From contig NZ_MINO01000004.1 in assembly GCF_001757355.1 (NCBI RefSeq), forward strand, positions 1-64,000: DNA of 64,000 nucleotides, read 5' to 3'. The position numbers and the translations under genes are program-made. The notes under the pieces were generated by a model. That model saw nothing but the letters and a program-made list of their open reading frames with translations. It did no database searches and had not been told where the DNA came from. This DNA comes from Sphingobium phenoxybenzoativorans. GTDB taxonomy: Bacteria; Pseudomonadota; Alphaproteobacteria; Sphingomonadales; Sphingomonadaceae. This document shows, piece by piece, positions 37,606 through 45,816 of this stretch; position 1 is the first letter of the stretch, and each line of letters opens with the position of its first letter.

Positions 37606-37833
37606 ATGACGATGCAACGGATCAAGCGCCTTTTCACGATCAAGACCAAGTTCGAGGCGTTTCTGATTATTTACGCCCTCGGCCTGGGCGCGGTCGAGCG
37701 CGGCATCGTCTATATGCAGCAATATCCCGGCTTTGGCGGGCAACTCCTCGCCTTGGCCTGCACCGGGGCCGTATTCATGGCCGGCGGCAAGGTGCTGGAC
37801 GCCGTGACGTTGCAGCGCGACGCCGAATATTGA
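37606..37833 (+). CDS. small membrane protein of unknown function
   Basis: About 75 residues, start uncertain (in-frame ATGs at 37594, 37606 and 37612). Two hydrophobic segments are visible: FLIIYALGLGAVERG and LLALACTGAVFMAGG, with the basic start QRIKRLFTIKTK. I do not recognise a family with confidence. It lies 75 bases after astB and is convergent with another small membrane gene; the two stop codons are only a few bases apart. Confidence 0.65.
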   Translation: MTMQRIKRLFTIKTKFEAFLIIYALGLGAVERGIVYMQQYPGFGGQLLALACTGAVFMAGGKVLDAVTLQRDAEY

Positions 37834-37837
37834 GGCG

Positions 37838-38083
37838 TCAGCCCGTCGCGCGTTTGCGGATCAGATAGCGGTATACGCCGAACAGGTTGATCGCGAACAA
37901 TACGAAATTCTGGGCCGTCAGCGCGCCTTCGCTATCCAGCATGCCGGATATGATCCACGCGATGCTGGAGAAAACGAACAGCACGAAGCCCCAGCCCGTT
38001 ATCTTCCTGCCGCTGTCGAGCGACACCGTGAAAGCCGCGACCATGCCACTAAGGGACGCGGACCATTTGAGGATTTCCAGCAT
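37838..38083 (-). CDS. small membrane protein, three helices
   Basis: An 81-residue protein made of about three membrane segments (SASLSGMVAAFTVSL, GFVLFVFSSIAWIISGML and NFVLFAINLFGVYRYLI) with a basic C-terminus IRKRATG. The pattern resembles small YgjV/SemiSWEET-like membrane proteins, but this assignment is weak. It has its own ATG at 38083 after a purine-rich TCCCGGAGACAC stretch. It is convergent with the preceding small gene. Confidence 0.65.
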   Translation of the reverse strand: MLEILKWSASLSGMVAAFTVSLDSGRKITGWGFVLFVFSSIAWIISGMLDSEGALTAQNFVLFAINLFGVYRYLIRKRATG

Positions 38084-38152
38084 GGGTGTCTCCGGGAGGA
38101 TGCGCAGGCCCCGTCTAAACCGGCGCCCGCGCGTTTCGCTCCCGGAAATTCG

Positions 38153-38869
38153 TCACTCGGCCTTGGCGGTAACGACCGATGCGGTCTGCCCGAACAGGAT
38201 TTTGCGCTCCTCCTCGGTGCGGATCGTGCTCTGGTTGGGGTTGATGCTTTCCACCAGGCCATAGGCGCGCACCGTTGCCGGACGGGCGGCAATAGCCTCG
38301 AACCAGCGTTTCAGATGCGGGAAGTCGTTCAGGTCCTGACCCTGATTGGCGTAGGGCACGATCCAGGGATAGCTTGCCATGTCGGCAATGCTATATTCAT
38401 CCCCGGCCACGAAAGCGCGATCGGCGAGCCGCTTGTTGAGAACGCCGTACAGCCGGTTCGTCTCCTTCACATAGCGCTCAATGGCGTAGGGAATCTTCTC
38501 TGGCGCATATTGGCTGAAGTGATGATTCTGCCCCGCCATCGGGCCTAGGCCACCCATCTGCCAGAACAGCCATTGCAGCACTTCCGCCCGGCCCTGCACG
38601 TCAGCAGGAATGAATTTCCCTGTTTTCTCTGCGAGATAAAGGAGGATTGCGCCGGACTCAAAGAGGGAAACCGGCGCACCGCCGCCCGTGGGATCATTGT
38701 CGACGATGGCGGGAATGCGGTTATTGGGCGCGATGCTGAGAAATTCCGGGGTGAATTGCTCACCCTTCCCGATATTGACGCCATGCACCCGGTAAGGAAG
38801 GCCGGTTTCCTCCAGAAAGAGCGTAACCTTATGCCCGTTCGGCGTGGTCCAGTAGTAGAGATCGATCAC
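38153..38869 (-). CDS. glutathione S-transferase-like disulfide reductase (YfcG/nu class)
   Basis: A 238-residue GST-fold protein of the nu class (YfcG/YghU-like), which bind glutathione and reduce disulfides. The N-terminal thioredoxin domain carries the class motif YYWTTPNGHKV near residue 5 and IPAIVD, then SLFESGAILLYLAEK near 75. The helical domain has WQMGGLGPMAGQNHHF, very typical of this class. GTG at 38869 is the start: GGAGG lies 6 bases before it. An ORF open further upstream is not needed. Likely role in thiol homeostasis. Confidence 0.9.
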   Translation of the reverse strand: MIDLYYWTTPNGHKVTLFLEETGLPYRVHGVNIGKGEQFTPEFLSIAPNNRIPAIVDNDPTGGGAPVSLFESGAILLYLAEKTGKFIPADVQGRAEVLQWLFWQMGGLGPMAGQNHHFSQYAPEKIPYAIERYVKETNRLYGVLNKRLADRAFVAGDEYSIADMASYPWIVPYANQGQDLNDFPHLKRWFEAIAARPATVRAYGLVESINPNQSTIRTEEERKILFGQTASVVTAKAE

Positions 38870-38990
38870 GTCATGCCTCCTTTGCCGATATTCCCGTTGC
38901 GATTGAGAACGGGAATTGGGAGCAAGGCGCAGGATGTTCAACCAAATAAAATCGATCGGCGGCCTATTTTGTTTTGCGCGAGGCCATCCG

Positions 38991-39455
38991 TCAGCGGCTG
39001 CCCTGCATCGCGCTGGTCATGGCGGGCGCCATTTTCGGGCAGACGCTCTTACGCACGGCATCGGCCATCGATGCGGCCGCGATCGGCTGCGGGTCCGGAT
39101 GCGCGGATTCAGCATCCCACAATATCGCGCCCTTGGGCGAAAAGCCGACGGTCGCCCGCACATCCGTTGTGCCCGCCATGCAATCAAACTGCTGCAGGCT
39201 GCGCGTGATGCGGGCTTTGGTGGATTTGTCTGAACTATGGTCTTTCGTCACCCAAACCACCGGCCGGAAATTATCCTTGTTCGCCATGTCTCCGGCGCGC
39301 ACGAACCAGACGACGCCGTTGGCGTCCTTGCCCACCAGGATCAGGGCCTTTTCCCATTCGGCATCGGCATGGGGCTGAACGGAGGGCGCTGGCGGTGCTG
39401 CCTGCGCGGACGGGGCGGCAGCGGCAAGGAGCAACAATGCGGACGAACCCACCAT
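38991..39455 (-). CDS. exported protein of unknown function
   Basis: A 154-residue protein with a signal peptide (SSALLLLAAAAPSAQAAPPAP, cut near residue 19). The mature part has two cysteines (QQFDCMAG and KSVCPKM) that could form a disulfide, and the segments WFVRAGDMAN and QFDCMAGTTDVRATVGFSPKG. This pattern is similar to the surface-adhesin E-like family found in many Gram-negative bacteria, where the name does not reflect a proven role. Single gene, divergent from the crotonase. Confidence 0.65.
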   Translation of the reverse strand: MVGSSALLLLAAAAPSAQAAPPAPSVQPHADAEWEKALILVGKDANGVVWFVRAGDMANKDNFRPVVWVTKDHSSDKSTKARITRSLQQFDCMAGTTDVRATVGFSPKGAILWDAESAHPDPQPIAAASMADAVRKSVCPKMAPAMTSAMQGSR

Positions 39456-39675
39456 AACGTCCCCCAGAGAATGCCTGTCCCAGCCGGTCGGCCGGTGTCA
39501 TGTGATGTCGCAAAATCCCGCGGCAACATTATGAAAAAGGCCGCCCCAGCGACTCGGATGATAGCATATTTCATTAACCTTAAAAACACGGGCGGCGGCA
39601 GTCCGCGACGCGGATGTGGCGGTCCGTTGCGCATGCGTCTAACTGCTTGAACAATACCGGAAAGGGGGCGTGGTC

Positions 39676-40410
39676 ATGAGTTTGATCAAACTGGAGAAGC
39701 AGGATGGCATAGCCATCATGACGCTGAATGATCCTGAGCGGCGGAACATCCTGACCGTCCCTCTTTGCGAAGCCATTCTGGAAAAGCTCGCAGAAGCCGA
39801 GGCCGATGAGGGCATCCATGCCCTGATCGTCACCGGGGAAGGGTCCGCCTTTTGCGCGGGCGCGGATTTCGGCGACCTCCAGGCCGCATCGGAAGGCGAC
39901 GATGCGGCGGTGACGATGGTCTACCGGTCCTTCATGGCAGTCGCCAACAGCATGTTGCCGACCATAGCGGCCGTGAACGGGCCAGCCGTCGGCGCGGGCT
40001 TCAACCTCGCCCTTGCCTGCGACATGCGGGTGGCCTGCCCGGAGGCGCGGTTCGACACACGCTTCCTGAAAATCGGACTGCATCCAGGCGGCGGCCATAG
40101 CTGGCTGCTGTTGCGGGCCGTGGGATGGTCGCAGGCATCGCGACTGCTTCTGGCGGGAAAAGCTGTGGACGGCGAAACGGCGCTATCCATCGGTCTGGCG
40201 GACGCGCTGAGCGAAGCGTCCGGCCCGCTGGAGACGGCAAAAGCCCTTGCCGCGCCGATGGCGAAAACACCGCGGGAACTGCTGCTTCGCACCAAGGCGA
40301 GCCTGCGGCTGGCCGGCAGGAGCACGCATGACGAGACGTTCGCGCATGAAACCGCCGAGCAGGCGTGGTCGCTATCGCAACCTGCATTCCGGTCATTGCT
40401 GAAACGGTAA
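39676..40410 (+). CDS. crotonase-family protein (enoyl-CoA hydratase/isomerase fold) lacking both catalytic glutamates
   Basis: A 244-residue crotonase-fold protein. CoA binding and the oxyanion hole are intact: GEGSAFCAGADFGDL near residue 58 and VNGPAVGAGFNLALACD near 100. However, aligning by eye to rat crotonase, the positions of the two acid-base glutamates fall on Phe (RFLKIGLHPGGGH) and Arg (QASRLLLAG), so water addition by the usual mechanism is unlikely. It may isomerise, hydrolyse or bind an acyl-CoA. The ATG at 39676 follows AAAGGGGG by 7 bases; a GTG two codons earlier is less likely. It stands alone. Confidence 0.85.
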   Translation: MSLIKLEKQDGIAIMTLNDPERRNILTVPLCEAILEKLAEAEADEGIHALIVTGEGSAFCAGADFGDLQAASEGDDAAVTMVYRSFMAVANSMLPTIAAVNGPAVGAGFNLALACDMRVACPEARFDTRFLKIGLHPGGGHSWLLLRAVGWSQASRLLLAGKAVDGETALSIGLADALSEASGPLETAKALAAPMAKTPRELLLRTKASLRLAGRSTHDETFAHETAEQAWSLSQPAFRSLLKR

Positions 40411-40480
40411 CGCGTCACCTCCGGCGGAACGCAGGACCGGCTCCATCGGTTGAGAGGCTGTTCAACCATGGAGAAGGACA

Positions 40481-40762
40481 ATGATCCGCCCGAATATCAC
40501 CACAGCCGCCGGACTGACCCTGGTCGTCATCGGCCTGTGCACCACCAGCCCGGCCCTGGCCGACCGGGGACCCAGCAAGGAGGAAATGCAGGCGATCGCC
40601 GCGAAACTCACGGCCGAAGGCTTCAAAAGCTGGAACCGGGTCGAATTTGATGAGGATGGCCCGATCTGGAAAGTCGATGACGCTCGCGCCCTCAATGGCA
40701 AGACATATGATCTGCAACTCAGCCCCAATGGCTATGGCATTGTGAAGAAGGACGGCGATTGA
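40481..40762 (+). CDS. small periplasmic PepSY-domain protein
   Basis: A 93-residue exported protein: a signal peptide to about residue 27 (LTLVVIGLCTTSPALA), then a single PepSY-like domain with the typical EEMQAIAAKLTAEGF, WKVDDARALNGKTYDLQLSP pattern. Similar small PepSY proteins are widespread in sphingomonads; they may inhibit peptidases or sense envelope conditions. The ATG follows GGAGAAGGACA. The cyclophilin gene starts 38 bases downstream, so both may be cotranscribed. Confidence 0.8.
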   Translation: MIRPNITTAAGLTLVVIGLCTTSPALADRGPSKEEMQAIAAKLTAEGFKSWNRVEFDEDGPIWKVDDARALNGKTYDLQLSPNGYGIVKKDGD

Positions 40763-40799
40763 CCGCTGCAAGCGGGGATGTTCGGCGTTAAGAAGCGGC

Positions 40800-41432
40800 A
40801 TGATGATGCAGAGACTCCTTGCCGCCGCCTTCCTCGCCCTTCTGCTTGCCAGCCCCCTGCCCGTCTTGGCGCAAGACGCGCAGCCTGCTGCGGCACGTCC
40901 CGAAGCGGCCCTCATTCGGGTCGTCCTCCAGACAAGCGAAGGCGCGATTACGCTTGCGCTCGATCCCGTTCGGGCGCCAATCACCACCGCCAATTTCCTG
41001 AAATATGTGGACAGCAAGAAGCTGGACGGGATCACTTTCTACCGCGCGATGAAATTCAGTGCCGGAGAAGGTCTCATACAGGGCGGCGCGCGGGGAGACC
41101 CCGCCCGGCTGTTCCCTCCCATCGCGCATGAACCGACCAGCCAAACGGGCATCAGTCATACCGCCGGCGTGATATCGATGGCGCGCTATGCGCCTGGGTC
41201 GGCGACATCGGATTTCTTCATCACCGCCAGTCCCATGCCCTCGCTCGACGCCAACCCGTCCGGCGAAGGGGATAATGCCGGTTTCGCCGCCTTCGGCCAT
41301 GTCGTTGAAGGCATGGACGTCGTGCAGCGGATATTGGACGCGCCGACCTCTCCAACCGAAGGCGAAGGCGTCATAAAGGGCCAAATGCTGGAACCCAAGA
41401 TCGCCATAGTGGCGGCGCGGCGGGCGAATTGA
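40800..41432 (+). CDS. periplasmic cyclophilin-type peptidyl-prolyl isomerase
   Basis: A 210-residue exported cyclophilin that speeds cis-trans isomerisation of X-Pro bonds during folding. Signal peptide AAFLALLLASPLPVLAQ (cut near 23). The fold begins VVLQTSEGAITLALDP; the active-site region FYRAMKF..IQGG (about 80-95) is present, but the strict FHR of highly active enzymes is FYR here. SMARYAPGSATSDFFIT and FGHVVEGMDVV follow. Three consecutive ATG codons (40800, 40803, 40806) could start. Downstream comes the cobalamin riboswitch on the same strand. Confidence 0.88.
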   Translation: MMMQRLLAAAFLALLLASPLPVLAQDAQPAAARPEAALIRVVLQTSEGAITLALDPVRAPITTANFLKYVDSKKLDGITFYRAMKFSAGEGLIQGGARGDPARLFPPIAHEPTSQTGISHTAGVISMARYAPGSATSDFFITASPMPSLDANPSGEGDNAGFAAFGHVVEGMDVVQRILDAPTSPTEGEGVIKGQMLEPKIAIVAARRAN

Positions 41433-41504
41433 CGCCTCCAACCAGCATTTGTGCGGCGCAACCGAAATGATTGACGGGTCTGCGCCTATCGCCTAATGGC
41501 CCCG

Positions 41505-41672
41505 CTGCGACAGGTTCCCCGGAGACGGGGATGAAAATGGGAACGGGGTTGAAGGCCCCGGCTGCCCCTGCAACTGTAAGCGGCGAGCCACCGGTTCACA
41601 TGCCATTGGAACATTCGTTCCGAGAAGGCGAACCGGAACGGCGCTGACCCGTGAGCCAGGAGACCTGCCCGT
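41505..41672 (+). ncRNA. cobalamin riboswitch
   Basis: The leader of the B12 operon shows the conserved parts in order: a GACAGGTTCCCC start, GGGAACGGGGTTGAA, the core GCTGCCCCTGCAACTGTAAG (41561-41580), and a perfect B12 box AGCCAGGAGACCTGCC (41654-41669), whose ACCT can close the helix with AGGT at 41512-41515. On binding adenosylcobalamin it should switch off the downstream receptor and cob genes. About 160 bases of expression platform lie between the box and the btuB ATG. Confidence 0.95.
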
Positions 41673-41831
41673 CGCGGTCGTTCTTCGTGCGGACAGGGTG
41701 TGCCGGGCGGACGGGGGTAAACCCGCGTAACGACATGATCGGACCGCGTGACTGCGGGGATGATGCCGTGCGCTCGAAGGCCACCGGCTTGCCCCCCGCT
41801 CCGGCGCGCGGGCCACAGTCGGGGTACTATC

Positions 41832-43778
41832 ATGTTCAAATCTCTTTCTCTTTTGTCAGTTCTGCTGTCTTCCACCGCGTTCGCGCAGGAAACGACATCG
41901 CCTGACGCCGCTGCGGATGCGGAGGCGGGCTCGATCGTCGTTACCGCCACGCGGCTCGCGACGCCGCTGGATCAGGTTCCCGCGTCGATCACCGTGCTGG
42001 ACAAGGCGGACATCGACCGCGCCCAGGACATGGGTGTGACGGAAATCCTGGTGCGCACGCCGGGAATCAGCATCTCCCGCAACGGCGGATATGGCACGTT
42101 AACGTCGCTGCGCATCCGCGGGGCGGAAACCGACCAGACAGTGGTGGTGATTGACGGCGTGAAGCTCAACGATCCCTCCTCCACTGGCGGCGGCTATAAC
42201 TTCGCCAACCTTCTGACCGGCGATGTCTCACGCATAGAGGTGCTGCGTGGCCCCCAGTCGACCCTGTGGGGCAGTCAGGCGATCGGCGGCGTGGTCAACA
42301 TCGTAACGCCGCTTCCCGAAAAGGATCTGGAAGGCAGCTTCGACGTCGAGGCCGGTTCGCGCCAGACGGTCAGCGGCCGCGCGGCGCTGGGCGGCAAGAC
42401 CGGCCCCGTGACATGGCGGATCGGCGGCCAGACCTTCACCACTGACGGCATATCGGCCATTGCGCCGGCGGCCGGTGGACGGGAAAGGGACGGCTATACC
42501 AATCGCAGCCTCACCGGCCGGGTGGAGATCGCCCTTACCGAGGGCGTGTCGGTGGACCTGCGCTCCTATTATTCCCGCGGCCGTGTGGAAATTGACGGCT
42601 TCGCCGGGGACAGTCAGGAATATAGCCTCAGCCGCGATTTCGTGGGCTATGCGGGCCTCAATGTCGCACTCCTCGACGGCCGGTTTCAAAACCGTTTCGG
42701 CTTCGGCTACACTGATACCAACCGCGACAATTACGATCCCACCCGCGCCCGCGCACAGACCTTCGATGCCGCAGGCCGGAACCAGCGGCTCGAATATCAG
42801 GGCAGCTTCACGGTGGCCGAGGGCTGGACGGTCCTGTTCGGCGCGGAAAATGAGCGTTCGCGCTTCCGCAGCGTTTCGCCGCCCGCATCCCTGTCGGCGC
42901 CGATCCCCGAACCCGGCCGCGGCAAGGCGGAGATCACCAGCTTCTATGGAGAGTTGAAGGCTCAGCCCATTACGGGCCTGACGCTGACCGGCGGCGTGCG
43001 GCATGACGATCACAGCCGCTACGGTGGCCGGACGCTGTTCTCCGGCGGCGGCATCTGGGTGCTTCCCACCGGCACCGTGCTTCGCGCCAGCTATGGCGAG
43101 GGTTTCAAGGCACCTTCGCTCTACCAACTGTTCTCCGAATATGGGAACACCAGCCTCAACCCGGAAAAGGCGCGTGGCTGGGAAGCTGGCGTCGAGCAGC
43201 GGTTGATGGATGGCGCGCTGAGCTTCGGCGCGACCTATTTCGAACGGACCTCGACTGACCAGATTATCTTCGCCAGTTGCGACTTCCCGTCCACCCTGCC
43301 GATCTGCTTCATTCCCGGTACGACGATCAGCCGATTTGGCTATTATGACAATGTCGCCCGCGCAAAGGCGCACGGCATAGAGGCGCAGGCGGCGCTGCGC
43401 CCGGTCGAAGGTCTGACGATCGACGCCAACTATAGCTGGACCGTGGCGGAAGATCGCTCCACCGGGGCGAGCACGTTCGGCAACTGGCTGCCGCGCCGTC
43501 CGCGCGACACAGCGAACGGATCGATCAGCTACGAATGGCCCTTCGGCCTGACGACTGGCGCGGCGATCCGCTGGTCGGGCAAGAGCTATGACAATGCGTC
43601 GAACACCACCCGTCTGGACGACTACACGCTGGTCGATCTGCGGGCTGAATTTGCCGTGTCGTCCACTTTCTCGCTGTTTGCGCGGGCCGAAAACCTGTTC
43701 GACGAGAAATATATGACCGTCAATCGCTATGGTACGCTGGGCCGCAGCATCTACGCCGGCATCAGGGGTCGCTTCTGA
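41832..43778 (+). CDS. btuB: TonB-dependent cobalamin receptor BtuB
   Basis: A 648-residue outer-membrane receptor for cobalamins. The signal peptide ends at TAFAQE (residue 19). The TonB-box/plug region reads SIVVTATRLATPLDQVPASITV, followed by GTLTSLRIRGAETDQTVVVIDGVKLNDPS and LRGPQSTLWGSQAIGGVVNIVT, the BtuB-type plug. The 22-strand barrel ends AENLFDEKYMTVNRYGTLGR..GIRGRF. The cobalamin riboswitch directly upstream fixes the substrate class. The ATG at 41832 is chosen; the frame continues upstream into the leader and is not coding there. The next gene overlaps it by one base. Confidence 0.95.
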   Translation: MFKSLSLLSVLLSSTAFAQETTSPDAAADAEAGSIVVTATRLATPLDQVPASITVLDKADIDRAQDMGVTEILVRTPGISISRNGGYGTLTSLRIRGAETDQTVVVIDGVKLNDPSSTGGGYNFANLLTGDVSRIEVLRGPQSTLWGSQAIGGVVNIVTPLPEKDLEGSFDVEAGSRQTVSGRAALGGKTGPVTWRIGGQTFTTDGISAIAPAAGGRERDGYTNRSLTGRVEIALTEGVSVDLRSYYSRGRVEIDGFAGDSQEYSLSRDFVGYAGLNVALLDGRFQNRFGFGYTDTNRDNYDPTRARAQTFDAAGRNQRLEYQGSFTVAEGWTVLFGAENERSRFRSVSPPASLSAPIPEPGRGKAEITSFYGELKAQPITGLTLTGGVRHDDHSRYGGRTLFSGGGIWVLPTGTVLRASYGEGFKAPSLYQLFSEYGNTSLNPEKARGWEAGVEQRLMDGALSFGATYFERTSTDQIIFASCDFPSTLPICFIPGTTISRFGYYDNVARAKAHGIEAQAALRPVEGLTIDANYSWTVAEDRSTGASTFGNWLPRRPRDTANGSISYEWPFGLTTGAAIRWSGKSYDNASNTTRLDDYTLVDLRAEFAVSSTFSLFARAENLFDEKYMTVNRYGTLGRSIYAGIRGRF

Positions 43779-44338
43779 TGTCCGCGAAGGAGATGACGGG
43801 AGTCCCCCAGCGCGGGGCTTCCACGCTCTGGATCATGCTGCTGACGGCGGCGAGCACGGTGACGACGCTGGCGCTCGCCTGCGCCACGCCGTTCCCGGCT
43901 CTCGCGGCGCTGGCGGCGGTCCACATGCGCAGGCGTGACGGCGTGGCGCTGGTCCTCGCCGCCTGGCTGGCCAGTCAGGTGGTCGGCTTCTGCATCCATG
44001 ACTATCCGCGCGATCTGGAGACGGCGGGCTGGGCCGTGGGCCTGGCCACCGCCGCTGTCGCCTCAGTGCTTGGGGCCTATGGCGCCATAGCGCGCACGGC
44101 GCAGCTTCCGGCATGGCTGAAGCTGGCGGCGGCCTATGTCAGCGCATTCATCGCGTTCAAACTGGCGGTGCTGGTCTGGGCGATATGGCTTGGCGGCGTG
44201 GAAATGGCGTTCGCGCCGGGTGTCGTCATGCGCCAGTTTGTGCGGGATGCCGCGATATTGGCGGGCCTCATGATGCTCTATCGCGCGATGACGGCGATAG
44301 GCGTGCCCGCCGTGACGTCGCGGACGCGGGCAGCCTGA
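43778..44338 (+). CDS. integral membrane protein of the B12 operon, function unknown
   Basis: A 186-residue membrane protein with about five or six helices: STLWIMLLTAASTVTTLALA, ALVLAAWLASQVVGF, GWAVGLATAAVASVLGAYG, LAAAYVSAFIAFKLAVLVW and AAILAGLMMLYRAM. The motif CIHDYPRD sits between helices 3 and 4. Its ATG shares one base with the btuB stop (TGATG), so it is translationally coupled to the receptor and under the riboswitch. A role in corrinoid or cobalt movement across the inner membrane is inferred from position only; it is not a BtuC, CbiM or CbtA that I recognise. Confidence 0.75.
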   Translation: MSAKEMTGVPQRGASTLWIMLLTAASTVTTLALACATPFPALAALAAVHMRRRDGVALVLAAWLASQVVGFCIHDYPRDLETAGWAVGLATAAVASVLGAYGAIARTAQLPAWLKLAAAYVSAFIAFKLAVLVWAIWLGGVEMAFAPGVVMRQFVRDAAILAGLMMLYRAMTAIGVPAVTSRTRAA

Positions 44339-44346
44339 ACAATAAT

Positions 44347-44370
44347 CCCCCCGCGCGCTGGCGCGGGGGG
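44347..44370 (+). terminator. GC-rich hairpin inside the B12 operon
   Basis: CCCCCCGCGC (44347-44356) pairs perfectly with GCGCGGGGGG (44361-44370) over a GCTG tetraloop, but there is no T-run (ACATT follows). It lies between the membrane protein gene and the DUF1636 gene, and may attenuate, stabilise or process the operon mRNA rather than end it. Confidence 0.6.
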
Positions 44371-44395
44371 ACATTATCCGGCAGGAGGCGAAGCG

Positions 44396-44806
44396 ATGCT
44401 GACTCAAGTGGATAATGTCCCGGCAGTGGTCGTGTGCAACACCTGCCGCCATAGCCGGGAAGCCCGCGAGGATTCCGAAGGGATTCGCGGCGGAGCGAGG
44501 CTGGCGGAGGCGTTGCGTTCGGCGCAGGCTTCCGACCCCGCCTATGCCACGGTCGCCGTGCAGGAAATGCCCTGCCTTTTCGCCTGCTCGGAATTTTGCA
44601 CCGTCCATCTGCGCGCGCCTGGAAAGCTGGGCTATGTGCTGGGGCGCTTCGCGCCGGACGCGGACTCGGCGCGGGCCATTCTCGACTATGCCATGCATTA
44701 TGCGGAAAGCCCGCATGGCCGCGTCCCCTTCGCCAAATGGCCCGAAGGCGTGAAGGGACATTTCATCGTCCGCACTCCACCCGAAGCGTTTGTGGCGACA
44801 GAATGA
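44396..44806 (+). CDS. DUF1636 family Cys-rich protein (thioredoxin-like [2Fe-2S] type)
   Basis: A 136-residue soluble protein of the DUF1636 family, often found in cobalamin gene clusters. Five cysteines have the thioredoxin-like ferredoxin layout: VVCNTCRH near residue 14, and CLFACSEFC near 62-70. This suggests a [2Fe-2S] cluster or metal binding. The segments GYVLGRFAPDADSA and PFAKWPEGVKGHFIVR are typical of the family. AGGAGG lies before the ATG at 44396, and the stop overlaps the cobT start by 4 bases. A link to cobalt or corrin metabolism is from genome context, not biochemistry. Confidence 0.88.
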   Translation: MLTQVDNVPAVVVCNTCRHSREAREDSEGIRGGARLAEALRSAQASDPAYATVAVQEMPCLFACSEFCTVHLRAPGKLGYVLGRFAPDADSARAILDYAMHYAESPHGRVPFAKWPEGVKGHFIVRTPPEAFVATE

Positions 44807-45816
44807 AACCGTTTCGATCCATTGCCGAATTTGACGCAGCCCTCCGCGATCTTCCCGGCCCGGACAGGCACGCCATTGCCTCAGCGCGCGCGCGGCAGGC
44901 GCAACTGACCAAGCCGGCCGGGTCGCTTGGCCGGTTGGAGGAGATCGCCATTTTCCTGGCGGGCTGGCAGGGGCGCGAACGCCCGGAAATCGCCAGGGCG
45001 CGCGCTGCGATATTCGCAGGCAATCACGGCGTCACCGTTCACGGCATCAGCGCCTTCCCATCCGAAGTGACTGTTCAGATGGTCCGCAATTTCCAGGCCG
45101 GGGGCGCAGCGATCAACGCTCTGGCGGCCGCAGCCGGTCTGGAATTGCATGTCGAGGCGCTCGATCTCGATCAGCCGACGAGCGACTTCACCGTTGCGCC
45201 CGCGATGAGCGAGGCGGAATGCCTGTCGGCCCTGTCTCGCGGAGCGGCCGTCGTCGACTCCGGCCTCGACCTGCTGGCCGTGGGCGAAATGGGGATCGGC
45301 AATTCCACTGTGGCGGCCGCGCTCTGCGCGCGAAGCCTTGGCGGGTCGGCAGCGCACTGGACGGGTCCCGGCACCGGCGTCGACGATGCGGGGATCGCGC
45401 GAAAGATTGCGGTGATCGAAAAGGCGCTGGCTTTCCACACCGACGCGCCGATGACGCCTTTTGAAACCCTGCGCCGGGTCGGCGGGCGCGAGATTGTGGC
45501 GATTGCGGGCGCGATCATCGCCGCGCGCCACGCGGGCATTCCCGTGGTGCTGGATGGTTTCATCAGTTGTTCCGCCATCGCACCGGTCGCCGCCGCCTTC
45601 CCCGCCATCACCGAACATTGCATCGCAGGGCACCGTTCCGCCGAGCCGGGGCATATCCGCCTGCTTGACCGCCTGTGTCTCAGGCCATTGCTCGACCTCG
45701 ACATGCGCCTTGGCGAAGGCAGCGGAGCAGCCGTCGCCGTTACAGTGATCCGCAGCGCTCTTGCCGCCCATAACGGGATGGCGACCTTCGCGGAAGCAGG
45801 CGTTTCGGGCGCCTGA
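44803..45816 (+). CDS. cobT: nicotinate-nucleotide--dimethylbenzimidazole phosphoribosyltransferase
   Basis: A 337-residue enzyme that activates the lower-ligand base: 5,6-dimethylbenzimidazole plus nicotinate mononucleotide gives alpha-ribazole phosphate. Key segments: KPAGSLGRLEEIA near residue 38, IFAGNHGVTVHG, the GEMGIGNSTVAAA loop (about 160), VGGREIVAIAGAI, and MRLGEGSGAAVA near 308 with the catalytic Glu. The ATG at 44803 overlaps the DUF1636 stop in ATGA form. An in-frame extension upstream lies inside DUF1636 and is not used. Confidence 0.96.
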   Translation: MKPFRSIAEFDAALRDLPGPDRHAIASARARQAQLTKPAGSLGRLEEIAIFLAGWQGRERPEIARARAAIFAGNHGVTVHGISAFPSEVTVQMVRNFQAGGAAINALAAAAGLELHVEALDLDQPTSDFTVAPAMSEAECLSALSRGAAVVDSGLDLLAVGEMGIGNSTVAAALCARSLGGSAAHWTGPGTGVDDAGIARKIAVIEKALAFHTDAPMTPFETLRRVGGREIVAIAGAIIAARHAGIPVVLDGFISCSAIAPVAAAFPAITEHCIAGHRSAEPGHIRLLDRLCLRPLLDLDMRLGEGSGAAVAVTVIRSALAAHNGMATFAEAGVSGA

